Notes: a model not told the origin generated them from the letters alone. A stretch of 64,000 bases of DNA from Microbacterium sp. Leaf320 (GCF_001423485.1 NZ_LMOD01000001.1:874617-938616); one strand, 5' to 3'; shown: positions 1 through 8,027, counted from the first letter of the stretch. Translations and numbers: made by a program.

Positions 1-86
1 GCGACTCCAAGATCCTCGAGATCGGCGAGGGCACCACCGAGGTCCAGCTGCTGGTGATCGCGCGGGCGCTCGGACTCGCCGGGTAG
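1..86 (+). CDS. acyl-CoA dehydrogenase, C-terminal end (partial)
   Basis: The first 86 bases read in frame 3 as the last 27 residues of a protein ending DSKILEIGEGTTEVQLLVIA plus seven more residues and TAG at 84-86. The IxEGTxEVQ stretch is the hallmark C-terminus of acyl-CoA dehydrogenases: this segment lies at the FAD/dimer interface, and these enzymes oxidise acyl-CoA thioesters in fatty-acid or branched-chain amino-acid breakdown. The rest of the gene lies outside the window. The MaoC and CitE-like genes that follow give the same order as fadE19-Rv2499c-citE in M. tuberculosis, which supports a role in leucine or related CoA-ester catabolism. The stop codon also forms the first bases of a possible -10 hexamer. 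Confidence 0.8.
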   Translation, partial: DSKILEIGEGTTEVQLLVIARALGLAG

Positions 87-131
87 CGTGGCACCATGCG
101 ACGTTCCGATCGATCGAGGGAGCCGAAGTGA
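84..131 (+). other. possible leaderless 11-codon leader ORF coupled to the MaoC gene
   Basis: TAGCGT at 84-89 is followed six bases later by an ATG at 96, the spacing seen at the leaderless starts elsewhere in this window. That ATG opens an 11-codon frame (MRRSDRSREPK) whose TGA at 129-131 overlaps the GTG start of the MaoC gene at 128 (GTGA). A purine-rich Shine-Dalgarno-like run (GAGGGAG) lies inside it at about 115-121. It could be a translated leader that couples ribosome entry to the MaoC gene. It could equally be chance, because the MaoC gene can be co-transcribed with the dehydrogenase upstream. Confidence 0.35.
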
Positions 132-616
132 GCGCACACGACATCATCCAGCGGGGGCTCTACTTCGAGGAGTTCGACCTGGATGCCCGGTATCTCCATC
201 GTCCGGGGCGGACCGCCACCGAGGCCGACAACGTGCTCTTCACGACTCTCACGATGAACACGCAGGCTCTGCATCTCGATGCGGCGTTCGCCGACGCGCA
301 GGAGCCCTTCGAGGCGCGCTTGATCAACTCGATGTGGACCCTGTCGACGATGGTCGGGTCATCCGTCGCCCAGCTCACGCAGGGAACGCTCGTGGCGCAG
401 CTCGGCTTCGGCGACGTCTCATTCCCGCACCCGATGTTCGCGGGCGACACCCTCTACACCGAGAGTGCGATCACCGAGAAGCGCCTCTCGGCCTCGCGCC
501 CCGGACAGGGGATCGTGACCATCGCTCACACCGGGCGCAACCAGAGCGGGACGGTCGTCTCCACGGCCACGCGTTCGGTGCTCGTGCGGTGCCTGCCCGA
601 TGGGGGAGCCCGATGA
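128..616 (+). CDS. MaoC-family hot-dog dehydratase
   Basis: The product is 162 residues with a GTG start preceded by GAGGGAG. It resembles the MaoC-like hot-dog hydratases: the segment TEADNVLFTTLTMNTQALH near the N-terminus and the FPHPMFAGDTLYTES region around residue 100 are typical of the (R)-specific enoyl-CoA/mesaconyl-CoA hydratase-like group (Rv2499c type), which add water to 2-enoyl-CoA thioesters. It is cytoplasmic. It lies between an acyl-CoA dehydrogenase and a CitE-like lyase and overlaps the latter by four bases (ATGA), so the three are almost certainly one operon. Oxidation, hydration and C-C cleavage make a coherent catabolic sequence. The substrate cannot be told from sequence. 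Confidence 0.85.
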   Translation: MSAHDIIQRGLYFEEFDLDARYLHRPGRTATEADNVLFTTLTMNTQALHLDAAFADAQEPFEARLINSMWTLSTMVGSSVAQLTQGTLVAQLGFGDVSFPHPMFAGDTLYTESAITEKRLSASRPGQGIVTIAHTGRNQSGTVVSTATRSVLVRCLPDGGAR

Positions 617-1419
617 CCTTCGAACTCGGACCGGCGTTGCTGTTCTGTCCGGCTGATCGCCCTGAACGCTTCCGCGGGGCGCTGGAGAAGGCGGATGCCG
701 TCATCCTCGATCTCGAGGATGCCGTGCTCCCGGATGCGAAGGCAACTGCTCGGGGTAATCTCATCGATGCCGACCTCGATCCCGACCGGGTGATCGTTCG
801 GGTCAACCCGCCGGGGTCAGAGGCGTTCGCGTCAGATCTGTCGACGCTCTCCCAGACGGACTTCCGCACCGTCATGGTCGCCAAGACCGAGAATGCCGAC
901 AGCCTCAGTGCCTTCGATGAGAGGTTCTCGCTGATCGCGCTGTGCGAGACGGCGCGGGGCGTGCATGCAGCTGACCGGATCGCGGCACATCCTCAGATCG
1001 TCGCGATGATGTGGGGCGCCGAGGATCTCGTGGCGTCCCTCGGCGGGACGTCGAGCCGTGAGCCGAGCGGCGGCTATCGTGACGTCGCTCGCTATGCGCG
1101 GTCTCGGGTGCTCCTGGAAGCCGGGGCACACGGCAAGGGCGCCATCGATGCGGTGCATATCGACATCGATGACATCGCCGGGCAGGAGGCGGAGGCCATC
1201 GATGCGTCGGCGTCGGGCTTCGCGGCGACGGCGTGCATCCACCCGAGCCAGGTGCCGGTGATCCGTGGCGCCTACGCACCCGGAGCGGACGCTCTCGACT
1301 GGGCTCGGGCCGTGCTCCGGGCAGCCGAGTCCGAGCGCGGCGTCTTCCGCTTCCGAGGGCGGATGATCGACGAACCGGTCCTCCGGCATGCCCGTTCGCT
1401 GCTGACCCGAGCACGCTGA
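613..1419 (+). CDS. HpcH/HpaI aldolase / citrate lyase beta-like CoA-ester lyase (CitE-like)
   Basis: The product is 268 residues, starting at the ATG that overlaps the stop of the MaoC gene; a longer reading frame runs upstream but lies inside that gene. Family features are LLFCPADRPERF at the N-terminus, DAVILDLEDAV (acid residues for Mg2+), RVNPPGS, and MMWGAEDL near residue 135. Stand-alone CitE-like proteins in actinobacteria cleave beta-hydroxyacyl-CoA such as citramalyl- or malyl-CoA rather than citrate; Rv2498c is the characterised relative. It is probably the last step of the acyl-CoA dehydrogenase/MaoC operon. The family is clear; the exact substrate is inferred. Confidence 0.85.
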   Translation: MTFELGPALLFCPADRPERFRGALEKADAVILDLEDAVLPDAKATARGNLIDADLDPDRVIVRVNPPGSEAFASDLSTLSQTDFRTVMVAKTENADSLSAFDERFSLIALCETARGVHAADRIAAHPQIVAMMWGAEDLVASLGGTSSREPSGGYRDVARYARSRVLLEAGAHGKGAIDAVHIDIDDIAGQEAEAIDASASGFAATACIHPSQVPVIRGAYAPGADALDWARAVLRAAESERGVFRFRGRMIDEPVLRHARSLLTRAR

Positions 1420-1455
1420 GTCGGCTCGGAGCATCGAGTCGCCTCGGCAAGCGAG

Positions 1456-2043
1456 TCAGATGAGGACGGACTGATCCAGCAGGCGCAGCACCCCGGGCGA
1501 CACCTCGAAGCGGTGCGCGGATCCGTTGACGATCGGGTCACCGGCATGGGGCAAGGTGCCACCGGACACATGCGAGATGAGCGACCGGATCACGCCGCCG
1601 TGGGCCACGACGATCACGGATTCGGCGACGGGCGTCGAGCGTCGGCGCGAATCACGGGCGATCTCGTCCAGAGCATCCATCGCCCGCACGGCCACCTCGT
1701 CGAGCGTCTCTGCGCCCGGTACCGGCGCCAGCCAATCGCCGTAGGTCTTCATGTAGTCGGAGACGAGCATGCCCTCTCCCTCGCCGAACTCGCGCTCGCG
1801 GATGTCCGGCACGAGCACGGGCGCGCCGAGTCCGAGCTCGGTCGCGATGATCTCGGCGGTCTCCCGCGCGCGCAGAAGCGGGCTGCTGTAGATCGCGTGA
1901 TGGGTGGTTCCCTCGAGGCGTTCTGCGGCGGTCCGCGCATCGGCGCGGCCTGTCTCGTTCAGCGGGATGTCGGTTGCGCCCTGGATCCGGCGAGCCAGAT
2001 TCCAATCGGTCTGGCCATGGCGCACGAGGGTGAGCAGGGTCAT
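1456..2043 (-). CDS. histidine phosphatase family protein
   Basis: The product is 195 residues. The phosphohistidine motif LVRHGQT lies at residues 6-12 and the second catalytic histidine in VVAHGG near residue 148, as in the phosphoglycerate mutase-like/cobC phosphatase superfamily, which transfers phosphate through a phosphohistidine. An acidic EREFGEGEG segment lies between them. The start ATG overlaps the stop of the sirtuin gene (ATGA at 2040-2043), so the two are co-transcribed on the minus strand. Members act on sugar phosphates, nucleotides or protein phosphate; nothing here picks one, and a glycolytic mutase role is unlikely given the length and context. Confidence 0.85.
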   Translation of the reverse strand: MTLLTLVRHGQTDWNLARRIQGATDIPLNETGRADARTAAERLEGTTHHAIYSSPLLRARETAEIIATELGLGAPVLVPDIREREFGEGEGMLVSDYMKTYGDWLAPVPGAETLDEVAVRAMDALDEIARDSRRRSTPVAESVIVVAHGGVIRSLISHVSGGTLPHAGDPIVNGSAHRFEVSPGVLRLLDQSVLI

Positions 2044-2879
2044 TCGAGAAGCTCCTGGATGGCGGGGAGCACGTCGCTGGTGCCCGCGGCGATGGTGACA
2101 TCGGCCCAGACATCCGCGCGCGTCGGCTCGCGGTTGATGATGATGAGCGGGATACTGCGGCGGCGCGCGCGCTCGACCAGCCGGACCCCGGAGTTCACGA
2201 CCAGAGAGGAACCGGCGACGATCATCGCATCACTCGCACGGAGCAGCGATTCCGCGGCTTTGAAGCGATCCTGAGGGACGTACTCGCCGAAGAACACGAC
2301 ATCCGGCTTCAGCATCCCCTCGCACACCGTGCAGACCGGGACGATGAAGCCGTCGGTGCTCTCGGGCAGCACGTCGCCGTCCGGCGCCAGTGCGACGTTC
2401 TCGGGCACCGAGATCCACGGATTGCGCTCTTCGATCTGCACCGCGATGTCGCGGCGGTCGAACACCTGGCCGCACTTGAGGCACAGCACCCTGCGCATCG
2501 TGCCGTGCACCTCGATGACATGCGAGCTGCCTGCGCGCAGATGCAGGCCGTCGACGTTCTGCGTGATGACGCCGCTGACCTGACCGGATGACTCCATCGC
2601 CGCGAGCGAGAGATGCCCGGGATTCGGTTCCGCCCTGGCGAACGCGCGCCATCCGAGGTGCCCGCCGACCCAGTAGCGACGCCGAGCGGCTTCGTCTGCC
2701 AGATACCGCTGGATGGTCATCGGGTCGGACCGGTTGCGAGAGCCTTCGCCGCGATAGGCGGGGATCCCGGAATCCGTCGAGATGCCCGCTCCGGTGAGCA
2801 GTGCGATCTTCCGTCCTCGAAGGAGTTCGGCGGTGCGAGCGATGGTGGCCGACAGCTCGACCGGACTCGATGCGCTCAC
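2040..2879 (-). CDS. Sir2-family NAD-dependent protein deacylase
   Basis: The product is 279 residues with a GTG start behind a strong GGAGGAGG. Sirtuin motifs: GAGIST with DSGIPAYRG at about residues 30-44 (NAD pocket), QNVDGLH at 107-113, catalytic His in EVHG (about residue 125), and zinc ligands CLKC and CTVC with a long insert between them. The GIPAYRG form and insert are like class II (SIRT4-type) sirtuins rather than E. coli CobB. It removes acyl groups from protein lysines using NAD+. A TAGACT hexamer at 2896-2901 is the likely promoter. It is co-transcribed with the downstream histidine phosphatase. Confidence 0.88.
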   Translation of the reverse strand: MSASSPVELSATIARTAELLRGRKIALLTGAGISTDSGIPAYRGEGSRNRSDPMTIQRYLADEAARRRYWVGGHLGWRAFARAEPNPGHLSLAAMESSGQVSGVITQNVDGLHLRAGSSHVIEVHGTMRRVLCLKCGQVFDRRDIAVQIEERNPWISVPENVALAPDGDVLPESTDGFIVPVCTVCEGMLKPDVVFFGEYVPQDRFKAAESLLRASDAMIVAGSSLVVNSGVRLVERARRRSIPLIIINREPTRADVWADVTIAAGTSDVLPAIQELLE

Positions 2880-2895
2880 AGGACCTCCTCCTGCG

Positions 2896-2901
2896 AGTCT
2901 A
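2896..2901 (-). promoter_or_regulatory. -10 hexamer for the sirtuin/phosphatase operon
   Basis: On the minus strand TAGACT lies 16 bases before the GTG at 2879, with GGAGGAGG in between. This gives a short normal leader. No convincing -35 is seen. Confidence 0.45.
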
Positions 2902-2961
2902 CGGCGTGAGGGGCGACCGCGGCTTCGCCGCCGACCGCGAGGAGGGCGGAGCGAGCGATGG

Positions 2962-2967
2962 CAGACT
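2962..2967 (+). promoter_or_regulatory. -10 hexamer, leaderless start of the rRNA methylase gene
   Basis: CAGACT lies seven bases before the GTG at 2975. It fits the nAnnnT core with leaderless spacing and helps choose that GTG over the one at 2990. Confidence 0.4.
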
Positions 2968-2974
2968 GGGGCGC

Positions 2975-3778
2975 GTGGAACTTGTGCGCGTGACGAACCC
3001 GGACGATCGACGACTCGACGACTACCGCGCGCTCACAGACACGGCGCTCCGAACCGTGAGCGACCCCGCCGGCGGGCTGTACATCGCCGAGTCGACCAAG
3101 GTGATCGCCCGCGCCGTCGCTGCAGGTCACCGTCCGCGCTCCGTCCTCGTGCAGGAACGTCGCATCGACGACATCAGAGCGATCGTCGGCGATCTCGATG
3201 TTCCGGTGTACGTGGTCCCCGACGAGGTGGCCGAAGCGGTCACCGGTTTCGCCGTGCATCGCGGCACGATCGCCTCGATGCATCGCCCGGAGCTGCCGAC
3301 CGTGCGTGAGGTGATCGACGGCGCGACCCTGGTGCTGATCCTCGAGAACGTCGGGGATCACACCAATGTCGGCGCAGCCTTCCGGGCGGCGGCCGGGCTG
3401 GGCGCAGACGCGGTGCTGGTGTCGCCCGGGGGAGCGGACCCGCTGTACCGGCGCAGCGTGCGCGTCAGCATGGGGACGGTGTTCCAGGTGCCGTGGACCC
3501 GCATCACGGACTGGGAGTCGGCGGTCGCGGACCTTCATGCGGTGGGGTTCGACGTCGCCGCGCTGGCTCTGCGCGATGATGCCGTGACGCTCGACGCCTA
3601 TGTCGCCGACCGCCCCGCACGCGTCGCGGTCGTGATGGGAGCGGAAGGCGACGGGCTCTCCCGCACTGCCCTCGAGATCGCTGACACGGTCGTGACCATC
3701 CCCATGTCCGGCGGCGTGGATTCGTTGAACGTCGCGTCGGCCGCGGCGGTGGCGCTGTGGGCGCTCACCTCGCGCTGA
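2975..3778 (+). CDS. SpoU/TrmH-family RNA 2'-O-ribose methyltransferase
   Basis: The product is 267 residues from GTG 2975; GTG 2990 is an alternative. An N-terminal substrate-binding domain (about 1-110) precedes the SPOUT knot with its three motifs: ENVGDHTNVGAAFRAA, VVMGAEGDGLS and IPMSGGVDSLNVASAAAVAL. The knot binds S-adenosylmethionine and methylates ribose 2'-OH in rRNA or tRNA. It is cytoplasmic. It is divergent from the sirtuin gene and convergent with the SGNH hydrolase gene, 16 bases from the latter's end. Which RNA position it modifies is not evident. Confidence 0.87.
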   Translation: MELVRVTNPDDRRLDDYRALTDTALRTVSDPAGGLYIAESTKVIARAVAAGHRPRSVLVQERRIDDIRAIVGDLDVPVYVVPDEVAEAVTGFAVHRGTIASMHRPELPTVREVIDGATLVLILENVGDHTNVGAAFRAAAGLGADAVLVSPGGADPLYRRSVRVSMGTVFQVPWTRITDWESAVADLHAVGFDVAALALRDDAVTLDAYVADRPARVAVVMGAEGDGLSRTALEIADTVVTIPMSGGVDSLNVASAAAVALWALTSR

Positions 3779-3794
3779 CCCTCGAGGACGGCGG

Positions 3795-4622
3795 TCAGTC
3801 GAGGCCGGGGAACACGACCGGCGACGGCTCCGGACGCTTCGCCACGATGTGATCGCCTGAGGACTCGTGCCGCAGACGCCGCAGGACCCATGGCACGAGG
3901 TGCTCGCGCGCCCAACCCAGATCCTCGGAGCGTGCCTCCCGCCAGGTGCGGACCGGCAACGGCTCCGGCTGCATCGATTCGAGTTCGTTGGGAACGTTGA
4001 GTGCGCGGAGCGCCATCCTTGCGATCTCGTGATGCCCGAGCGGGTTGTAGTGCAGGCGATCATCGTCGAAGAAGCGCATGTCCTGTACGACCTTGAGTGC
4101 CCACTGGTCCGCGACGATGCAATCGTGGCGCTCGGCGATCGCGCGGATGTTCTCGTTGTAGATCGCGACCTTGCCGCGGAAGGCTCGGAAGACGGGGGTG
4201 AAGGCCGTGTCGACGCCGGTGAAGAGCAGCACGGCAGCACCGGTGGAGGAGAGCCGCGCGACGGCATCCTCGAGCTGGACCGCGATGGCGTCCGGATCGG
4301 TGCCGGGGCGGATCACGTCGTTTCCGCCGGCGCAGATCGAGATGAGGTCGGGATGCAGCTCGATCGCCGGTTCGATCTGGTCGCGCACGATCTGGGAGAT
4401 GAGCTTGCCGCGCACCGCGAGGTTCGCGTAGGCGAAGTCGTCGACCTGCTGCGACAGCACCTCGGCGACGCGGTCTGCCCAGCCCCGATGATTACCGGGG
4501 TGGGAGGGATCGGGGTCCCCGATGCCCTCGGTGAACGAATCGCCGATCGCGACGAAACGTCGCCACGGGTGCGCGCTCTCATTGTCGAGATGCGGGGTCC
4601 GGGTCGAATCCTGGTCTGTCAT
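3795..4622 (-). CDS. SGNH/GDSL-family esterase-like hydrolase
   Basis: The product is 275 residues, with an ATG at 4622 behind AAGGAGAGC; the frame is open further upstream without a ribosome site. SGNH blocks are visible: block I FVAIGDSFTEGIGD (nucleophile Ser), block II YANLAVRGKL (Gly), block III CAGGNDVIRP (Asn), block V DRLHYNPLGHH (Asp/His). No signal peptide is seen, so it is probably cytosolic. A clear paralogue lies at 35156-35914. Substrates of this clade (esters, acetylated sugars, lipids) are unknown. It is divergent from the helicase gene. Confidence 0.83.
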   Translation of the reverse strand: MTDQDSTRTPHLDNESAHPWRRFVAIGDSFTEGIGDPDPSHPGNHRGWADRVAEVLSQQVDDFAYANLAVRGKLISQIVRDQIEPAIELHPDLISICAGGNDVIRPGTDPDAIAVQLEDAVARLSSTGAAVLLFTGVDTAFTPVFRAFRGKVAIYNENIRAIAERHDCIVADQWALKVVQDMRFFDDDRLHYNPLGHHEIARMALRALNVPNELESMQPEPLPVRTWREARSEDLGWAREHLVPWVLRRLRHESSGDHIVAKRPEPSPVVFPGLD

Positions 4623-4757
4623 CCAGCTCTCCTTCGCGAACAGACGCAGCACATCGATGGCGGCTGCGCAGTGACCGAGCCTACTCGGGTGCGAGCATCG
4701 TCGGCGAGGACGCGCGCGGGGGAGACCGTCAGCGTGCCGAGTGTCCGTGCCAGCGAT

Positions 4758-4763
4758 TATCGT
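4758..4763 (+). promoter_or_regulatory. -10 hexamer, leaderless start of the helicase gene
   Basis: TATCGT lies seven bases before the ATG at 4771. No Shine-Dalgarno sequence precedes that ATG, which fits a leaderless transcript and argues against an in-frame GTG at 4741. Confidence 0.55.
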
Positions 4764-4770
4764 TGTCTCG

Positions 4771-6513
4771 ATGCTCTCTCCGTCCTTCCCACAGCGCGCC
4801 CCCTGGGGCACCGCCAACAAGCTGCGCGCCTGGCAGCAGGAGGCCCTCGAGCAGTACTTCCAGGCCGACCAGCGGGACTTCCTCGTGGCCGCGACGCCCG
4901 GCGCCGGAAAGACGACGTTCGCCCTCACCCTCGCTGTCGAGCTCATGCGCATGGGAGAGGTGAACCGCATCATCGTCGTCGCCCCCACCGAGCACCTCAA
5001 GACGCAATGGGCCGATGCCGCGGCACGCGTGCACATCCGACTCGATCCCCGGTTCCGCAACAGCGACTGGGCTCCGGCGCGGCACTATCACGGCGCGGTG
5101 GTGACGTACGCTCAGGTCGCCGCCAAATCCTCGGTCCACCGGCATCTCACCGAGGATGCGAAGACGCTCGTGGTCCTCGACGAGGTGCACCACGGCGGCG
5201 ACGCGCTCAGCTGGGGCGACGCCATCCGCGACGCCTACGGGCCGGCGAAACGCCGTCTGCTTCTCTCGGGAACTCCGTTCCGAAGTGACACCGCACCCAT
5301 CCCGTTCGTCGAGTACCACCCTGACGAATCCGGTGCGCGGATCTCCCGCACCGACTACAACTACGGCTACGGGCGCGCTCTCGCCGACGGTGTCGTGCGC
5401 CCCGTGCTGTTCCACATGTACGCGGGCAAGATGCGCTGGCGCACGAGCACCGGCGATGAGCTCGAGACCCACCTCGGGCAGGACAACACCAAAGACGTCA
5501 CGTCGCAGGCCTGGCGAACCGCGCTCGACCCCGAGGGGGAGTGGATGCCGGCGGTGCTGTCCGCCGCCGACCGCCGCCTCACCGAGATCCGCAATCATGT
5601 GCCGGATGCCGGCGGACTCGTGCTGGCCACGGATCAGACCGTCGCCCGCGCGTACGCCAAGATCCTGCACAGCATCACAGGTCAGCGGCCCACCGTGGTG
5701 CTCTCCGACGATGCGACCGCATCGGAGCGCATCGAGAAGTTCAGTGCCAGCGAGGATCGCTGGATGGTCGCGGTGCGCATGGTGTCCGAGGGAGTCGATG
5801 TCCCTCGCCTTGCGGTGGGCGTCTACGCGACCTCGTCCTCGACTCCGCTCTTCTTCGCCCAGGCGATCGGTCGCTTCGTCCGCGCCCGGCGCCGCGGCGA
5901 GGCGGCGAGCGTGTTCCTGCCCCAGGTCCCGGTGCTCATGGGGCTCGCGAACGAGATGGACAAGCAGCGCGAGCACGCTCTCGACCGGCAGTCGAAGGAC
6001 GACGACGGCCTCGAGGATTCGCTGCTCGAAGCCGCGAACCGCGAGGAAGAGACGTCAGACGCGCTGACCCAGGAGTTCAGCTATCAGGCGCTGTCGTCGG
6101 TGGCCCACTTCGACCGCGTCGTGTTCGAGGGGCAGGAGTTCGGTCAGCTCGCCGAACCGGGAACGCCCGAGGAGGAGGAGTTCATCGGCTTCCCCGGACT
6201 CCTCGAACCCGAGCACGTGCATGAGCTGCTCATGCAGCGACAGGCGCGGCAGTCCCGCCTGCGTGAAGTGCGCGAGGCCGAGGCGGGGCCTGCCGAGACG
6301 ACGACGCTTCCCCCGCCGCTGCACCGCACCCTGCGCGAGCAGCGGCAGCTCCTGAACAGCCTCGTGGGGCTGTACGCCAGGCAGAAGGGCGAACCGCACG
6401 GGTCGGTCCACGCAGAGCTGCGACGCATCTGCGGCGGCCCCGCCGTCGCGCAGGCGACGGTCACGCAGCTGCAGTCGCGCATCGAAGTTCTGCGCAAGCG
6501 CGTCCGCACCTGA
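4771..6513 (+). CDS. DEAD/DEAH-type superfamily 2 helicase
   Basis: The product is 580 residues from ATG 4771. Two RecA-like domains: Q-type start WQQEALEQYF, Walker A TPGAGKTT (about residues 42-49), motif II DEVHHGG, motif III LSGTPFRSD, then domain 2 with EGVDVPRLAVGVYAT and QAIGRFVRARR (motif VI). The C-terminal third is charged and without a recognised domain. It is an ATP-driven nucleic-acid helicase or translocase of the kind common in Microbacteriaceae; its partner and substrate are unknown. It stands alone, with a small ACCGGG/CCCGGT hairpin after it. Confidence 0.83.
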   Translation: MLSPSFPQRAPWGTANKLRAWQQEALEQYFQADQRDFLVAATPGAGKTTFALTLAVELMRMGEVNRIIVVAPTEHLKTQWADAAARVHIRLDPRFRNSDWAPARHYHGAVVTYAQVAAKSSVHRHLTEDAKTLVVLDEVHHGGDALSWGDAIRDAYGPAKRRLLLSGTPFRSDTAPIPFVEYHPDESGARISRTDYNYGYGRALADGVVRPVLFHMYAGKMRWRTSTGDELETHLGQDNTKDVTSQAWRTALDPEGEWMPAVLSAADRRLTEIRNHVPDAGGLVLATDQTVARAYAKILHSITGQRPTVVLSDDATASERIEKFSASEDRWMVAVRMVSEGVDVPRLAVGVYATSSSTPLFFAQAIGRFVRARRRGEAASVFLPQVPVLMGLANEMDKQREHALDRQSKDDDGLEDSLLEAANREEETSDALTQEFSYQALSSVAHFDRVVFEGQEFGQLAEPGTPEEEEFIGFPGLLEPEHVHELLMQRQARQSRLREVREAEAGPAETTTLPPPLHRTLREQRQLLNSLVGLYARQKGEPHGSVHAELRRICGGPAVAQATVTQLQSRIEVLRKRVRT

Positions 6514-6530
6514 CGCCGGACCGTTTCGGC

Positions 6531-6548
6531 ACCGGGAAAACGCCCGGT
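6531..6548 (+). terminator. possible terminator hairpin after the helicase gene
   Basis: ACCGGG and CCCGGT form a six-pair stem around AAAACG, 18 bases after the stop. There is no clear T run. Confidence 0.35.
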
Positions 6549-6608
6549 TCGGATTCCCGAAAAGCTGGCAATCACGGCCTCCGTGACGACGCTGGGGCCG
6601 CCCGAAGC

Positions 6609-6614
6609 TAGCGT
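6609..6614 (+). promoter_or_regulatory. -10 hexamer for the ferritin-VIT gene
   Basis: TAGCGT with a leader of roughly 40 bases containing CAGGAGA just before the ATG at 6658. No -35 or iron-box operator was recognised. Confidence 0.35.
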
Positions 6615-6657
6615 TGAACGGTTGCCCCGCTCGGGGCTCCATCGATCAGGAGACGTC

Positions 6658-7770
6658 ATGACAGCCCCCGCTGCCGCCGAGCCCGCCGCTGCAGAACCCA
6701 CCGCCGCAGACCGCCGCCGCTGGGCCCGCTACCTCGTCGAGGAGCGTGCCGAGGGCATGATCTACCAGAACCTCGCGAATCGACGCACCGGCGAGGAGCG
6801 TGAGATCCTCCTCAGCCTCGCTGATGCCGAACGTCGGCATGAACAGCACTGGCTCGACCTGCTCGGCGCTGAGCCCTCGAGGCTTCCCCGAGCCGGCATC
6901 CGCTCCCGCCTCCTCGGCTGGATGGCCGGTCGTTTCGGTTCGATCTTCGTGCTGGCTCTCGCTCAGAACGCCGAGGCACGCTCTCCCTACGACTCGGAGC
7001 AGTATGCGACGCCTGCGATGCGCGCCGACGAGAAGGTCCACTACGAGGTCGTGCGCGGCCTCGCCGCGAGAGGCAGGCGGCGGCTGTCCGGGTCGTTCCG
7101 CGCGGCCGTGTTCGGCGCGAACGACGGTCTGGTCAGCAACCTCGCCCTCGTGCTCGGCATCGGGGCCACCGGCGTGAGCTCCGGATTCGTGCTCTTCAGC
7201 GGGATAGCCGGGCTGCTCGCGGGCGCGCTGTCGATGGGAGCGGGGGAGTTCGTGTCCGTGCGGTCTCAGCGAGAGCTCCTGGCGGCCACCGAGGCCAACG
7301 AGAATGCGGCTGCATCCGCGGCTGACCTCGACATCGACGAGAACGAGCTCGCACTCGTGTATCGCGCTCGGGGAATAGGCCAGGAAGAGGCTCTGGCCCG
7401 CGCGGGACGCATCGTCGCTGCGGCCCGAGCGGGTGTCGAACGCACGACGACGGGGCCCGTCGCCGTTCACCCTGGCGATGACCACGAGATCATCGGCAGC
7501 GACTGGACGGCGGCGATCTCGAGCTTCCTGCTGTTCGCGTCCGGTGCGATCATCCCGGTGCTGCCCTGGATCTTCGGTCTGGACGGCGCAACTGCCGTCA
7601 TCGTCGCGCTCGTGCTCGTGGGCGTCGCCCTGCTCACGACAGGTGCCATGGTCGGGATCCTGTCCGGCGGACCGCCCCTGCGTCGAGCTCTGCGACAGCT
7701 CGCGATCGGCTTCGGAGCCGCGGCGATCACATACGTGCTCGGCCTGGTGTTCGAAGTGGGAGCGGCCTGA
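6658..7770 (+). CDS. ferritin-like/VIT1 fusion, membrane iron-manganese transporter (MbfA-like)
   Basis: The product is 370 residues with the start chosen by CAGGAGACGTC. Residues about 20-140 form a ferritin/rubrerythrin-like helical domain (RYLVEERAEGMIYQNLA, then LADAERRHEQHW carrying the ExxH pair). Residues about 150-370 are a VIT1/CCC1 transporter with FGANDGLVSNLALVLG, MGAGEFVSVRSQREL and three hydrophobic C-terminal helices. The same fusion is known as MbfA in alpha-proteobacteria, where it exports Fe2+. Here it would bind and move Fe2+ or Mn2+ across the cytoplasmic membrane. It is a single gene between the helicase and a tRNA. Confidence 0.85.
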   Translation: MTAPAAAEPAAAEPTAADRRRWARYLVEERAEGMIYQNLANRRTGEEREILLSLADAERRHEQHWLDLLGAEPSRLPRAGIRSRLLGWMAGRFGSIFVLALAQNAEARSPYDSEQYATPAMRADEKVHYEVVRGLAARGRRRLSGSFRAAVFGANDGLVSNLALVLGIGATGVSSGFVLFSGIAGLLAGALSMGAGEFVSVRSQRELLAATEANENAAASAADLDIDENELALVYRARGIGQEEALARAGRIVAAARAGVERTTTGPVAVHPGDDHEIIGSDWTAAISSFLLFASGAIIPVLPWIFGLDGATAVIVALVLVGVALLTTGAMVGILSGGPPLRRALRQLAIGFGAAAITYVLGLVFEVGAA

Positions 7771-7868
7771 CGCGACGCGGCTCCTGAGAGGTCAGTGTGC
7801 GGGCGGACTCCGCGAAGAGTTCCGCCCCCGAGCGCTCACGAAGGGAGTCGTTCGCGGGGAACGAAGAA

Positions 7869-7899
7869 GGCCCCGGATATCGTGAAGATATCCGGGGCC
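7869..7899 (-). terminator. strong hairpin terminator of tRNA-Leu
   Basis: A perfect 13-pair stem (GGCCCCGGATATC at 7869-7881 with GATATCCGGGGCC at 7887-7899) encloses a five-base loop. On the minus strand it lies just beyond the tRNA 3' end and is followed by CTTCTTCGTTC, a T-rich tail. It may also stop plus-strand reading from the ferritin-VIT gene. Confidence 0.8.
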
Positions 7900-7905
7900 T
7901 GTCCG

Positions 7906-7988
7906 TGCGCGGAGGGGGACTTGAACCCCCACGCCCTTACGGGCACTACGACCTCAACGTAGCGCGTCTACCATTCCGCCACCCGCGC
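7906..7988 (-). tRNA. tRNA-Leu (anticodon GAG)
   Basis: The minus strand folds as a class II tRNA: acceptor GCGCGGG pairs with TCCGCGC followed by discriminator A, anticodon stem CTACG/CGTAG around loop TTGAGGT (anticodon GAG), a long variable arm GTGCCCGTAAGGGC, and T arm GGGGG-TTCAAGT-CCCCC. It reads CUC and CUU leucine codons. CCA is not encoded. A TAATGT hexamer (plus-strand ACATTA, 8022-8027) is a candidate -10. Confidence 0.95.
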
Positions 7989-8021
7989 AGGTGTTGGATG
8001 TTCGTTGCCGAACGAAGATTT

Positions 8022-8027
8022 ACATTA
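8022..8027 (-). promoter_or_regulatory. candidate -10 of tRNA-Leu(GAG)
   Basis: TAATGT on the minus strand, about 34 bases before the tRNA 5' end. The leader contains a small TTCGTT/AACGAA inverted repeat. The -35 is not convincing. Confidence 0.4.

Noticed and set aside
1058..1434. Several long open frames on both strands overlapping the CitE-like gene
   Set aside because: They are frame shadows of a GC-rich gene: Arg/Ala/Ser-rich, no motif, and incompatible with the clear CitE-like frame.
7869..7899. Long perfect inverted repeat considered as a transposon end or riboswitch
   Set aside because: No target duplication, no second copy and no transposase; position just after the tRNA fits a terminator.
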